Assembly (NCBI RefSeq): GCF_954871325.1
Contig: NC_088778.1
Coordinates: 14,101,666 to 14,165,665 of the forward strand
From: Gordionus sp. m RMFG-2023
Lineage: Eukaryota > Nematomorpha > Gordioida > Chordodea > Parachordodidae
Length of the DNA stretch: 64,000 nt
Direction: 5' to 3'
This document shows, in pieces, positions 33,976 through 45,661 of the stretch. How positions within the stretch are numbered: position 1 is the stretch's first letter; each line of letters starts with the position of its first letter. A program made the position numbers and the translations under genes. Below the pieces are notes generated by a model. That model was not told the origin of the DNA. It saw only the letters and a program-made list of their open reading frames with translations, and searched no databases.

Positions 33976-36029
33976 TAAAATATTATTACACAATTCACTT
34001 TAAAAATAATCAACGTATTTCTATAACATAGCATACCACGTCGCTAGTTACAATCTCAGGGGGCGCAACTAAAAAATTTAGGGGGGGGGGATTCGCCCCC
34101 ATACCCTTTATTTGCGGGCTTTCGGCCCGCTTTTGCCCGGCATTCGGCTGGGTTTTTTATTAATATTTTATACTTTTTTAAAATTTGCTAACTTTAAACA
34201 ATTATTCTAAATTCCATATTTTGTCATTTATTATATTTTGCATACAAAATAATCTAGCATATAAATAATCAAAACAATACAAGACATTTCTAAAAATAAA
34301 ATTTTTTAATACAAAATCTATTAATTACAATATAAAATATTTTCGATTGCTGATATAAATAAATTTGCGTCTAAAGAATTACAAGAGATAAAATAAGTTT
34401 ATTTATTCATACATATGCCTCGATTGATAATAGTTTTTAAAAACCACATAATGCACTAATTTAATTCTTAGCAACTTACATTGTCAAAAGGTTATGAAAC
34501 TAATATAACTTCTGTTGCCATTTTAGTCAATGTTTTATAGAATGGACTAATTAGGAAAAATTTATAGTCCTAAACCAAATTAACAATTATTGAAGAAGAG
34601 ATAAACGACCAATCCAAATCATAAAAATTATATGGTGGTTAGAGCTTCCTCTTAGATGACATGATGGAAGCTAGATAAGTAATCGGGAAAATTATTGTGA
34701 GATATTAAATTTCTAAAAGATTTTCTTCCATTTTTAATCATATATAAACGACTACACAGTTGACCATTATTGTTTATCTAAAATTTGCAATCATATGCTC
34801 TCGGCGGCTGTAATAATAATCTTAAATTACATAGCAACACAAATAATATGCTGGTTAATTTGCAATCATAGCCATGCCACTCACGATGTAAACTAATATC
34901 AGATTTTATTATGTAGGATAAATTGATAAAATAAAAACACTAAAAATCTTTGGAAGAAACTTCTCTTCTCTTATGAAAATATATTGAAGCCTTGAGTTAT
35001 TTACACGGCAAGGATGCCATATTAGAAATGAAACATTTTCTAACTATAAAATAAGGATCAGAATGATATGATGAAACAATTAAGATTTTATTATTGTCCA
35101 ATGATATATCATTTATATTCTCGCACCACCTCTAGTTGGTATATTATATCTAAAAATAATAGTAGTTTTTTAAATATCAAAAATATATTCGTATTAAAAA
35201 TTTAACTCAATGTTTTTCAAAGAAGAAAAAAATAGCTTTCCTAAAAACACGTAAAAAAGAGAATAGATATTTAAATTATTACATTTATTGTGGGATGAAT
35301 AATAAGATGTTTTATTTTAATATTAATATAAACTAGTAGAAAGCCCGTCAAAATTGACGGGGAATGAGATTTTTATTCATTTTTTTGCGATAGATGTCAT
35401 GCCAGATCCCTCACAATATTAGGAAGCATATAATTATAAAAGTTTATCCAGCCCAGCTCAACCCTTAATAATTTGTTAAAGATATTCCCATGTCAGGTGC
35501 AAGCTAATATAAATTTTGAGGTTCCAAGCCCAGTTGTATCCAATATAATTATGAAAATTTTTTCCCACCTAGGAGATATTTAAATTTTTAATTGATTTAT
35601 CATCACATAGGGGAATTATATGATTTACCAATAAGTTTAAGATGTAAAAAAAAAACATGTGAATTCCATATTAAGGGAAACTGGGAAGGCCTGGGCAAAC
35701 CACTTATTAGAGAATCATGACAAATAAAATAAAAATAACCGACTCTTATACTTTTTGGTAATATGATCAATTATAATTATATATAAAAAATAAATTTTTG
35801 TTTATTATATAGGGTTATTGTAGCTTTTCTAATTTTAATGTATGTCTTGCATTTCTCATATTATTTGTCTATATTTTATTTTAAATATAAAAAAAATACT
35901 ATCTATTTAAATAAAAGTGCCATTAAACACTAATGAAACTTATATGCAAATTATATATATATAAAACATAAGATAAAAAATAAACCTCAGAGGAGTTAAT
36001 TTCAAGCGTAGTTTTTTTTGGCTACCAGT

Positions 36030-36150
36030 AACTTAGAACTGGCAAGGCGTTTGTCTATTCGTCATTATTTTCTTAGCTTATCTTTAATAGATTCATCAAG
36101 TTTTGTAGCAATGTGAGGGATTAAGGTTGGGTTAGCCTAGACAAATAAAG
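36030..36150 (-). pseudogene. Helitron upstream exon relic, copy b
   Basis: On the minus strand an acceptor-like TTTGTCTAG is followed by ANPTLIPHIATKLDESIKDK, matching the reading VNPNLIPHIATKHDISIKDK of copy a at about 38,290-38,425. Its place 3' of the helicase fragments shows internal duplication of the element. Confidence 0.55.
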
Positions 36151-36290
36151 AAATCAGGCAAAAATATAAATAAACATTATTATTGAAATAAAAGGAAGAT
36201 TTTTTGGAATAGATATAAAATCATATATAAAATTATTTATAATAAAAATAATGTACTATGTATATTTTTTGTGCGTTATACAAAATAATC

Positions 36291-37460
36291 AGCAGGGATA
36301 ATAGAGCAATGGTGGATCCGACAAAATGGTTAGCTTTTAAAAAAGTAGGATCCTTAAAAATTGTTATATTAATTTAGTTAAATTTTAAAAATGTATTTTG
36401 TATAATTTTCAATTAGACAAAATATTCATCAGAGATAAAAGGGCATATTGTGCGGCCCGACAAAAGGATGCTTAATAATATAAAATTGTTTAAATTATAA
36501 AATAATATCATACTAAGTAATGTTCATTCATATTCGTATAAACCGGGATTAATCGGATATAACCTCATGATATACCACATTGGTTGTAGTTCTTGTTTTA
36601 TCATTGGTTATAATCTTTAATTTATGAGGAGAACAAACTCGAGACATAGCCACATATAGCTGTTCAGAAAAAACAGGGTTCAGCAGGGATAATAGAGCAT
36701 TGGTGGATCAGACAAAATGGTATACTTTTAAAAAAATAGGATCCTTAAAAATTGTTATATTAATTTAGTTAAATATTAAAAATGAACTTTGTATAATTTT
36801 TAGTTAGAGACAAAATATTCATCGGAGATAAAAGGACATATTGTGCGGCCCGACAAAAGGATGCTTAAATAATATAAAATTGTTTAAATTATAAAATAAT
36901 ATCATACTAAGTAATGTTCATTCTTATTCGTATAAACCGGGATTAATCGGATATAACCTCGTGATATACCACATTGGTTGTAGTTCTTGTTTTATCATTG
37001 GTTATAATCTTTAATTTATGAGGAGAACAAACTCGAGACATAGCCACATATATCTGTCCATGTGAAAAACAGGGTTCCGCAGGGATAATAGAGCAATGGT
37101 GAATCAGACAAAATGGTATACTTTTAAAAAAATAGGATCCTATTGTTATATTGATTTAGTTAAATATTAAAAATGAACTTTGTATAATTTTTAGTTAGTT
37201 AGACAAAATATTCATCGGAGATAAAAGGGCATATTGTGCGGCCCGACAAAGGGATGCTTAAATAATATAAAATTGTTTAAATTATAAAATAATATCATAC
37301 TAAGTAATGTTCATTCTTATTCGTATAAACCGGGATTAATCGGAGATAACCTCATGATATACCACATTGGTTGTAGTTCTTGTTTTATCATTGGTATAAT
37401 CTTTAATTTATGAGGAGAACAAACTCGAGACATAGCCACATATAGCTGTCCATGTGAAAA
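36291..37460 (-). repeat. Helitron helicase C-terminus and tail, three tandem copies
   Basis: Three direct copies start at about 36,291, 36,682 and 37,078 (spacing 391 and 396 bp). Each, read on the minus strand, encodes the helicase end FSHGQLYVAMSRVCSPHKLK, then NDKTRTTTNVVYHEV, and then an AT-rich tail with CCCGACAAAAGGATG. The motif GQLYVAMSRV is the last conserved block of Helitron helicases. A related segment lies on the plus strand at 49,430-49,900. Confidence 0.88.
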
Positions 37461-38230
37461 AAGTATGATCACTGCCATCACCAGGTAATAATACTGCTAT
37501 TTCAGATGAGGTAGGTTTATTGCGATATCATATGTCAAAACTTGGAGTAGATTTTAAGTTTAAGGATATGTTAGGAACGCCATTAGCGATCATAGAAGAT
37601 ACTCTCGAAAATTGAAAAGCAAAGGGGTTGTAGGTGTGAACAATATCCTGCAATTCCATTGAAAGACAACGATCTAAAAACGGAACCTGGTTATGTCTGT
37701 TTTCTATCTCATTTATACTATCATGTATATATAATTGGGCAAATTTAGGTGTTTCCCCTAATGTTGGTAGGAGTGAACCAATGCGATGATGAACCTGTCC
37801 ATTAATTTGAAAGGTATAATTACCTGATCGCGAATTGGATAAATTATTATTTATATTAACTCCTTGTGAATTGAATGACAGTGCGGAATTATATGCTCTT
37901 ATGTTTGTTAAAAAGTGGGATGATGAACAATGATCCCCGGTAAATAAACGTAATAAATTTGGTGGTAATTGAGAAATTTTAAATAAAATTACCTTCCCAT
38001 TCAAGTAACATGTAGAAAACTGAATAATTCTACATGAGCTTTTTGATAATTTTTATCCATTCCACATTATAGCATTGCAGAAGGCGCATATTTCTGTCAT
38101 GTTTTCGATATCTAATATAGGTGAGTGGTGGTCATCAAATATATGTCGAAATATGCATGGTAGAGGTGCCATAGGGAATGTGTTAGTGGTTATAGAAATA
38201 TCAGTTGAAGGTATCTGGGTGAATATAAAA
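37461..38230 (-). pseudogene. Helitron Rep N-terminal (Helitron-like N) domain
   Basis: The minus strand reads MTEICAFCNAIMWNG (about 38,110) and, after one stop and a frame change, LNGKVILFKISQLPPNLL, then IRAYNSALSFNSQGVNIN, YTFQINGQVHHRIGSLLP and PKFAQLYIHDS. This is the standard order of the Helitron replication-initiator N-terminal region. It ends SSEIAVLLPGDGSD and is joined directly to the helicase tail repeats, so the catalytic Rep centre and most of the helicase are missing. The domain would nick and join single-stranded ends if complete; this copy is dead. Confidence 0.88.
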
Positions 38231-39060
38231 TAAACCTATATATATAAAACATTAAAAACCTGCAGAAGAGTTAATATCAAGCACAGGTCCTTATTATCCT
38301 GCATACCTGTAATTCTAGAACTGGTAAGGCGTTTGTTGAGTCGCCATTTTTTTTCTTTGCTTATCTTTAATAGAAATATCATGTTTTGTAGCTATGTGAG
38401 GGATCAAGTTTGGGTTAACCTAAAAAAATAAGGAAATCAGGCAAAAATATAAAACATTATTATTAAAATAAAACGAACATGAAAATACTGTACTGAACCT
38501 GTAAAGGGGTTAATATATGCATATCTCTAGTAGTTGGGAGGCTATCATCAAAAAATAAAATTTGTCTAGTTGGGAACTTATCAAGACTCATGTTTTTCTG
38601 AACATTTATTTTGTATTTGTTGATTATTAATGGTAGATATATCAATATTTAAACAATTATAAGGAGGAAATAAAGCAGGGTTTGTTATCTAAAATAAAAA
38701 ATTTTTTCGTTAAACTTGCAGAGGAGTCAAGATTAGGATCAACTCCCTAGAAATAGTGGGAATATCATCAGAAGCTAAAATGGATGTATTCTAAAAAATA
38801 AAAAAATATAAGAACATTTATGCCACTAACTTTATTATGTGTTGTTAGTATATTTTGCTGGGATTCACAATCCCTATAGCTATTCTTTTGTTAATTGACC
38901 TGCCATCTTTTTCTTTCATTAATGACGTATAAATCAGGTTAAGACATCATTTGTTATCTAAAATAAAAACAAAATAATAATTTAAAAAATATAAATGCAT
39001 TGAACCTGAAGAGGAGTCAATATAAGGTTCAACTCCCTAGAAATAAAAGGGAAAGAAAGG
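38231..39060 (-). pseudogene. Helitron 5' exons with short introns, partly duplicated
   Basis: On the minus strand several exon-like blocks start after TTTTATTTTAG-type acceptors (near 38,685, 38,795 and 38,972) and end at CTGCAG|GT or TTACAG|GT. Readings include ILASDDIPTISRELILILTP, DDSLPTTRDMHILTPLQ and LIPHIATKHDISIKDKQRKK (about 38,400). The LTPLQ ending recurs in successive blocks, so an exon has been multiplied. The frames contain stops. Confidence 0.55.
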
Positions 39061-40265
39061 AAAAGAGAATTTTAGTATTTTTTAAATTTTGATTTTTCCC
39101 ATATTATTTGAGACTTTTGTTAAAATAATGAATGTTAGTGATATCTTTAGTAGGGATACATATGTTGTCGGCATAGCATAATCAGTATACATTTTGTATG
39201 TTACTGAAAACTATTCTTTGAGTTAAAATATATATCTTTATAAAAATATTAACATAAGACTAACATTTAACATTAAAAAATCCCAATATAGGTTCAAGCC
39301 TACAATATCTGGAAAAAATATCTAAGCATCCAAGATCTTAATATTTAAAAAGATTTTCTCAAGCCCACCTCAATCCCTAATAATTTTGAAACCAAGCCCA
39401 GAGATATTAATTTTTTAATTAATGAAGGGGAAATCTCTGATTTACCAATTAGTCTACGGGTAAAATATATTACTTTATAAAAATAATAACATAAGACTAA
39501 CTTTTAACATTAAAAAATACCAATATAGGTTTAATTTTGAGAAATATTTTTTAAGCCCAGTCCAACCCATAATAAAGAGAATCATGACAAAATAACGTCT
39601 GCCCTTATATGTGAAGAGAAATTCAGTTTAATTTAACACATATTAATAGACTTATAATATTTAAAATTTTCAAAACAGGGAAATGTGATTGAATAAGGCA
39701 ATTTATATGAAGTAGTTTCTTGAAATTTTGTGATATTTAGTGATACAGTGAAAGTAAGTGTTAAAGAGTAACCCAGTTTACATTGGTCATAATGTTTTTG
39801 AACCACATAAGATCAACCTGCATTCAAATTTCCTATTTTTTAATTAACACTTTCTTGATTAAATTTGCACAATGCTTTAACCTAATTAAAGATTCTTATT
39901 CTTAATTTATTAAGTAGATAGAATAATTAGTATAATTAACTTAATTTAATATTCATATTTTAATATTTAAACTTCAGAAAACAAATAGATAAAGTGAATA
40001 AGGCAATTATAAGGATTAGTTGCCTGAAAGGTTTTGTGATATTATAATGAAGAGTATGGAGTGAAAAGTGTAAGTGATATGGAAGTGTTAAAAGAGTATA
40101 TCTTTTCTTTTTTTTAAAAAAGAATTTAGTTTAATTTAATAATCTTATTTCTTCTAATATTTAACTTATGAAATCAGTGAAAAGGAAACTTTGATTAAGT
40201 CTGTTTTAGAGTGCCCTTATTTAGAGAATTTTTTTAAATAACTGGCACTCCGATTTCAGGAATTC
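39061..40265. other. Helitron 2 interior, AT-rich
   Basis: No coding is recognised. About 39,232-39,300 and 39,470-39,540 are near copies (TTATAAAAATATTAACATAA), a direct duplication of about 237 bp. Confidence 0.4.
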
Positions 40266-40605
40266 AAGGAAAATGATGAACTTGTTGAACCATCATCCAA
40301 GCAGTATTATTTATAGTTCTAAATCGCTAAAAGTAATAATCGCTAAAAATAATAAAAAATATAATATATTTAAAAATAAATTCTAGGAAAATGATTAACT
40401 TGTTGAACCATCGTCCAAGCAGTATTATTTATAGTTCTAAATCGCTAAAAGTAATAATATCTAAAAATTGGTAGTATCATCTGTTTGTATAAAATAAATA
40501 AATAAAATCAAAAAATAAAAAAAATAAAAATAAATACGTACCGATGACATGACGTAGTGATGACTTGACGTCGCGATGACATGACGTCACGATGACGTTG
40601 TGAGG
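40266..40605 (-). repeat. Helitron 2 5' region: 118-bp duplication and GATGACATGACGTC repeats
   Basis: GGAAAATGATGAACTTGTTG at 40,268 and GGAAAATGATTAACTTGTTG at 40,386 begin two copies 118 bp apart. At about 40,550-40,605 there are four units like GATGACATGACGTC. The same motif occurs at 49,081-49,122, so this is a family-specific Helitron 5' region. Confidence 0.7.
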
Positions 40606-42439
40606 ACATCGGAAAATTATAAAATAGATAAATAGATGGCGTTAAATAATTAATGCAAATTGTTACTTATATTTATTATCAAAAGCATTTATTAGTAAAA
40701 TTTTTAAAATATTAACTGTAATATATTATATAACTGCCAAATACGTCTGTAAAGATGGCATTTTACCTAATATTTTATAGATAATTAATTATATATTATA
40801 GAGGATTATAAACTATATGTCTACTTACTTTTTATAAATAAATCTCTTATACTTATTTGGATTTGGACCTTGAAAATAATTTTAGGAAGAGACATGATAA
40901 TTAAATTGAAAAATCAATAATAGAGTTGATTAGTGATTTTGAACTCGGCTAATTACAATTTTAAATTTGTTAATTTTCAATTAATAAATGATTATATTTA
41001 TTTAATTAGGGTTATATAATAATTTAAATAATAAAAGTCAATTAAGCTTCAACGGTTAATGTTAAATTAATATTTAGTGAGTGATATTGATATATTTTTA
41101 ACACATAATTTGATTGTAAGCTGACATAGTAAAAATATAATTTATATGTATTAATCTTATCTAATAGTTAAAATAATATTCATTAAAAATTTAGACAGTC
41201 TTATTAATTTTTAAATAATAAAATTAAATCTATATATTACTCAATAGAATCATAAAAGAAATCGTTCAGGGGGCAATTAAAAAAATTTATTTATAGTTCA
41301 AAGGGATATTAAGGAGCAATTTTTAAAAATATATATTGCTTCAGGTAGCTATTCATATTTTTCAGGGTGATCAAGCCCCTGCGCTCCTTCCCTAGTGACG
41401 CCATTGGGCATATGTATGAATTAATTAAACTTTTTTATCACTTATTATTCTTTAGACACAAATATTTTTTATATCAGCAATCGAAAATATTTTATACTGT
41501 AATAAATAGATTTTGCATTAAAAAATACTATTTTTAGAAATGCCCAATATTGTTTTAATTATTTATATGCCAGTTTATTTTGCATGCATAATATAATAAT
41601 TGACAAAATATGAAATTCAGAATAATTGTTCAGAGTTAACAAATTTAAAAAATGTATAATATACCAGTGGCGTCGCTAGGGGTGGGGAACGTAGGGGCTC
41701 GAGCCCCCTAAAAAATTTGAAAAGCCCCCTGAAGCAAAAAAAATTTTTTTTAATGGCTCCTTAATATCCCCTTGAACTAAAAATAAATTTTTTTGACTGC
41801 CCACTGAATGATTTCTTTTATAATTCCATTAAGTAATATATAGATATAATTTAATTATTTAGAAATTAATAAGATTATTTAAGAATATTATTTTAATTAT
41901 TAGATTAGATTAATACATATAAATTATCTCTTCACTATGTCAGCTTGCAATCAAATTCTGTATTAAAAATATAATATCAATAACTAACTAAATATTAATT
42001 TAGCTTTAACAGTTGAAGTTTAATTGACTTTTATTATTTAAATTATTATTTAACCCTAATTAAATAAATATAATCATATATTATTTGAAAATTAACAAAT
42101 TTAATATTGTAGCCGAGTTCAAAATGACTAATCAACTGTATATTTATTTTGAAATTTTATTATCATACCTTAAAAATATTTTCAAAGTCCAAATAAGTAT
42201 AAGAGATTTCTTTATAAAAAGTAAGTTGACATATAGTTTATAATCCTCTACTATATACAGTTGTTAAATATCAGATATAATGCTACTTTTATAGACGTAT
42301 TTGACAGTTATATAATACTAGTTAATAATCCATCAACGGGAATAAAAAAATCATGAACTATTACAGGAAAATTTTTTTTGAGAACATTCAGTGAATTTTC
42401 TAAAATTTGGAGGTAAATTCCATTAAATAAGGAGATTCT

Positions 42440-42640
42440 GTGTAGATTGTCCTGGGTTCAATTGCAACGATTTTAATCTTCCATCTCCTGACCCTATCAC
42501 TCAATCTAATTTATATGACCCAATAATAGAAGCAGATATAGCACCAATCTAAATGTTTTACAGCGACATGCGTTTGATCAGGTTATCCAAGCTATTAACG
42601 ATACCTCAATTACTACCAGCTATATTTATATAGATAATGG
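42440..42640 (+). pseudogene. Helitron helicase fragment, plus strand
   Basis: The plus strand reads FNLPSPDPITQSNLYDP and then LNVLQRHAFDQVIQAINDTS. This is the segment just before the ATP-binding loop in Helitron helicases. Its last about 75 bp are the inverted copy of 42,785-42,859. Confidence 0.7.
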
Positions 42641-42859
42641 AAAAATAGAAGTATAGAGGATATTCCTGTGGTAGCAAAGGGTAAGATATTTTTTTGTTGT
42701 CCTCTAAGATAGTGTAGTAGAGTATTATAAAGATATGTCGTCTTACCTGATACACCAGGAGGATCTATATGGAAAAATCTGGTAGTAATTGAGGCAGCGT
42801 CTTGAGGTATCGGCAATAGCCTGGATAACCTGATCAAAAGCATGTCGCTGTAAAACATT
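42641..42859 (-). pseudogene. Helitron helicase fragment with Walker A-like loop, minus strand
   Basis: The minus strand reads AFDQVIQAIADTS in one frame and, in another, FFHIDPPGVSGKTTYLYNTL and LLHYLRGQQKNILPFATTG. The latter matches the ATP-binding start of the Pif1-like helicase (usually GPGGTGKT). A frame change separates the two. It forms a fold-back with 42,552-42,625. Confidence 0.8.
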
Positions 42860-42869
42860 AACTCCTTAC

Positions 42870-43228
42870 ATAAAGATTTTATGAAAAATATACGTTCACC
42901 ATCGCAAAATATGGTAGTAAAAATTTTTTATTTTTATCTCAACCACAATATGGGAATTTTGCAAATAGTTTAAAATACCTATTTATCAATATCTTCCCAT
43001 GCCAGTAACCTTCCCCACTAATCCTAAGTACTTATTATAAATTAGATTTAACAAATAAATCTAAATTATATTTAGCCAATTGAAAAATAAACATTAATTT
43101 CATATTACCACCCCAAAATATGCCAGTATAAAAATTTTATCTCAAACAATATTTGAACTCTGGAAATGACATACAATACCAATTTATCAATATCTACCTA
43201 CATTTTTAAATATTCTGTATCTTAAGAA
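42870..43228. other. Helitron 1 interior, AT-rich
   Basis: Two related stretches (about 42,895-43,010 and 43,105-43,200, with AATTTATCAATATCTWCC) suggest another local duplication. No gene is recognised. Confidence 0.4.
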
Positions 43229-43925
43229 TCTCAAATAAATAAATAAAGTTTGCTTAGTTAATAAAGAAAATAATTAAACATCTTTTTAATTAATGTCTCT
43301 TATATGCTGGAGTCTTTGGCAGATATACTATTATGTCCTGTTGTAATCATTTCGTTATTAATATCAACATGTGAAATGCAGATTGAGTATGGGTCAGTTG
43401 AGACTTTAAAATTATTTTCTGATAACCAGAGGTAAGCTCAAACATGATTTAAATCTTTGTGCCAACCTGGTGGTGATTTATTCTGTAATAATATCTATAA
43501 AAATCAAACATCTTTTTATTACTGTATCCTATATTTTAGGGCCTTTGGCAGATGTTCTTTTATATCCTGTTGTCTCAAATAAATAAATAGTTTGCTTAGT
43601 TAATAAAGAAAATAATTAAACATCTGTTTAATTACTGTCTCTTATATGCTGGGGCCTTTCATAGATATACTATTATGTCCTGTTGTAATCATTTCGTTAT
43701 TAATATCAACATGTGAAATGCAGATTGAGTATGGGTCAGTTGTGACTTTAAAATTATTTTCTGATAACCAGAGGTAAGCTCAAACATGATTTAAATCTTG
43801 TGCCAACCTGGTGGTGATTTATTCTGTAATAATATCTATAAAAATTAAACATTTAATTACTGTCTCCTATATTTTGGGGCCTTTGGCAGATGTACTTTTA
43901 TGTCCTGTTGTAATCATTTCGTTAC
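43229..43925 (-). repeat. 349-bp tandem duplication in Helitron 1
   Basis: Two direct copies begin at about 43,229 and 43,578 (AAATAAATAAATA…GTTTGCTTAGTTAATAAAGA) and match at most positions. Each contains two versions of a segment of about 50 bp ending TCCTGTTG. On the minus strand one frame reads KSPPGWHKDLNHV and FKVSTDPYSICISHVDINNE; I do not recognise this protein. Confidence 0.75.
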
Positions 43926-44100
43926 GATTTTTTTAAGTAAAATAAAAAATGGTTGATTTTAAAATTAAATAATATAAATAACTATAAACCAATAAAATAA
44001 GAGCTTAATAAGCCAATAAAAATAAAGATTAATAAGCCAATAAAAATAAAATTGCATAACAATAACATATATAAGAAAGATTATATTACAAAATTTAATT

Positions 44101-44172
44101 TAGAAGGTGGCTGAGTGGGAAGAACGTTTGCCTTTAAAAAGTTAAATCATGGGTTCGAATCCCGTTATGTAC
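44101..44172 (+). other. tRNA-like sequence with A and B boxes
   Basis: TGGCTGAGTGGG (44,108-44,119) fits an RNA polymerase III A box and GGGTTCGAATCCC (44,150-44,162) is a perfect B box, 43 bp apart. A T-arm can fold (ATGGG/CCCGT), but the acceptor and anticodon stems do not pair. It is therefore a tRNA relic or a SINE head, not a working tRNA gene. Confidence 0.6.
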
Positions 44173-44301
44173 AAAAAATTTTCTTAAAATTTAACATTAG
44201 AGAGATATAGTCTCCATCGATTTATTTAACATTAAGAAGATAGGATAGTTGATAGGAAAAATAAAAATTAACCTTAAGAAGATACAACTAAAAGAGTTAG
44301 A

Positions 44302-45661
44302 ATGAGTTGTTACCCAAAGACAGAAGCAGGTTTATTGGTTTGGTTTACCCAAATGCGAAGTAAAAATTGCAGTCTAAATGGGCCAGTGATGTTAGAAAAT
44401 ATGTGTTTAGCCAAACATTCAATGAAGGTAATTATAAGTTTTTATAATATATATATATATATAAATTATAGGCATTCCTACTAGCAGCTGGTTGCAGAGA
44501 TTTAGGAAAAACAGAATATAAATTTTCATAATGTTTGCAATGAAAAGGGGAGTGCAGATATTATTAATGCAAATAAATGGAGCAGAAATACACTCCCATC
44601 TCTGATTAAAGATTATCAAAGGAGTAATATTTACAATTGTGATGAGACAGGACTATACTACCGAGCATTACCAAAGGGCACAATGGAATTTGGAACTCAA
44701 CCACTGGGCTTCAAACCAGACAAGGAAAAGGCCACAGTTCTATTTATCATAAATGGGGATGGATCTGATAAAAAGTTATATGTTGTAGGGAAATTTAAAA
44801 ACCCTTGGTGCTTTAAAAATAAAAAATTACCAGTAAAATACTACTCCAATAAAAGCAGCTGGATGACAACTTCAACTTTTGAAGATATTCTTAAAGAATG
44901 GGATTCCTCATTAAAGAAGAAAATTTTATTGTTTTATGACAATGCATCTTGTCACAAAACAAAATTAACATTTAACAATATAAAGTTAATTTTTTTAACA
45001 GCAAATACAACATCATTAATTCAACCTTTGGACATGGGTGCAATTAGATCCTTTAATTGTCATTATAGAAAGGGTATCATGAGAAAAATGATAACATTGA
45101 TAGAAGAAAATGACACCACCTCTTTTTATAAAAGATTTACACTTTATGTTAGCCTCTATCTTATAAAATTTGCATGGGGTGAGGTGACAAGTACCACAAT
45201 CATAAAGGGTTTTATTGAAGCTAAATTTTTTGATAAGTCTATGGCATTTGATTGGAAATCGGAGGATGATATAGCATTAACTGACAACAAAGAAGATGAA
45301 TTTGATCCCATATTTGAAGAATATGTGTTAAACGATGATGATGCTAGCTGCCATGGAATTTTAGATGATCAGGATATTTGTAATCAGATAAGATTAGAGT
45401 TGGAAGGTTTAATTACTTAAAATTTTAATTAATCTTATTTTTTATAGAAGGTTATGAAAGCTCCGAGAATGACGAAGGGAATCTAGAGATATCTGATCAT
45501 ATAATTACAAAAAATCAGGCTCTTAATGGTTATTATACTTTTCTTGAATATGCTCATGAACATCTAAGGGATCAAGATTCACTAAGAAAGCTAGAGAATA
45601 TAGTGGAAAAAGAATTATTTACTCCAGAGTCAATAATTCTTATCACAAAATATTTTTATTA
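44302..45661 (+). CDS. Tigger/pogo-type transposase with short introns, probably decayed
   Basis: It is a DDE transposase of the pogo/Tigger branch of Tc1/mariner. The first part (44,302-about 44,430) encodes the CENP-B-like DNA-binding region (PKTEAGLLVWFTQMRSKNCS) and ends at GTAATT. After an acceptor-like CTAGCAG (44,487) comes WLQRFRK; one frameshift follows, then NVCNEKGSADIINANKWSRN and the catalytic core NCDETGLYYRALPKG, ILLFYDNASCHK and ANTTSLIQPLDMG. A possible intron (45,403-45,447, GTTTAA…TTTATAG) leads to EGYESSENDEGNLEISDH and a stop at 45,661. The N-terminal helix-turn-helix is missing. Most of the core is intact. It reads against the Helitron that contains it. Confidence 0.8.

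Larger units (their letters stand above)
35333..40628 (-). mobile_element. Helitron 2 (about 5.3 kb), degenerate
   Basis: Read on the minus strand the 5' end is TCTATTTTATAATTTTCC (from 40,628). The 3' end is a perfect hairpin CCCGTCAATTTTGACGGG (35,344-35,361) followed by CTTTCTACTAG, with the final G at 35,333. The flanks are A and T with no target duplication. Removing it joins the hAT copy into …AATATAA/TAAATAGATGGCG…, matching the uninterrupted sequence in copy 2 (reverse complement near 46,880). Helitrons move by rolling-circle replication using a Rep/helicase protein; fragments of that protein are inside, on the same strand. Confidence 0.88.
34033..41406 (-). mobile_element. Non-autonomous hAT element, copy 1, split by a Helitron
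   Basis: The parts are 34,033-35,332 and 40,629-41,406; together (about 2.08 kb) they are the reverse complement of copy 2 (41,665-42,317 plus 46,777-47,947), apart from a segment of about 200 bp that copy 2 lacks near 47,735. The ends are CACGTCGCTAG-like on the left and CCTAGTGACGCCATTG on the right. I see no clear target duplication. There is no transposase. A hairpin-prone run GCGGGCTTTCGGCCCGC lies near 34,122. Confidence 0.8.

Noticed and set aside
34033-41414. An 8-bp target duplication for hAT copy 1
   Set aside because: The best pair (AACATAGC against GGCATATG) agrees at only about 4 of 8 bases, so I do not claim it.
44101-44172. Functional tRNA gene
   Set aside because: The A and B boxes are good, but the acceptor stem does not pair and no proper anticodon arm forms.
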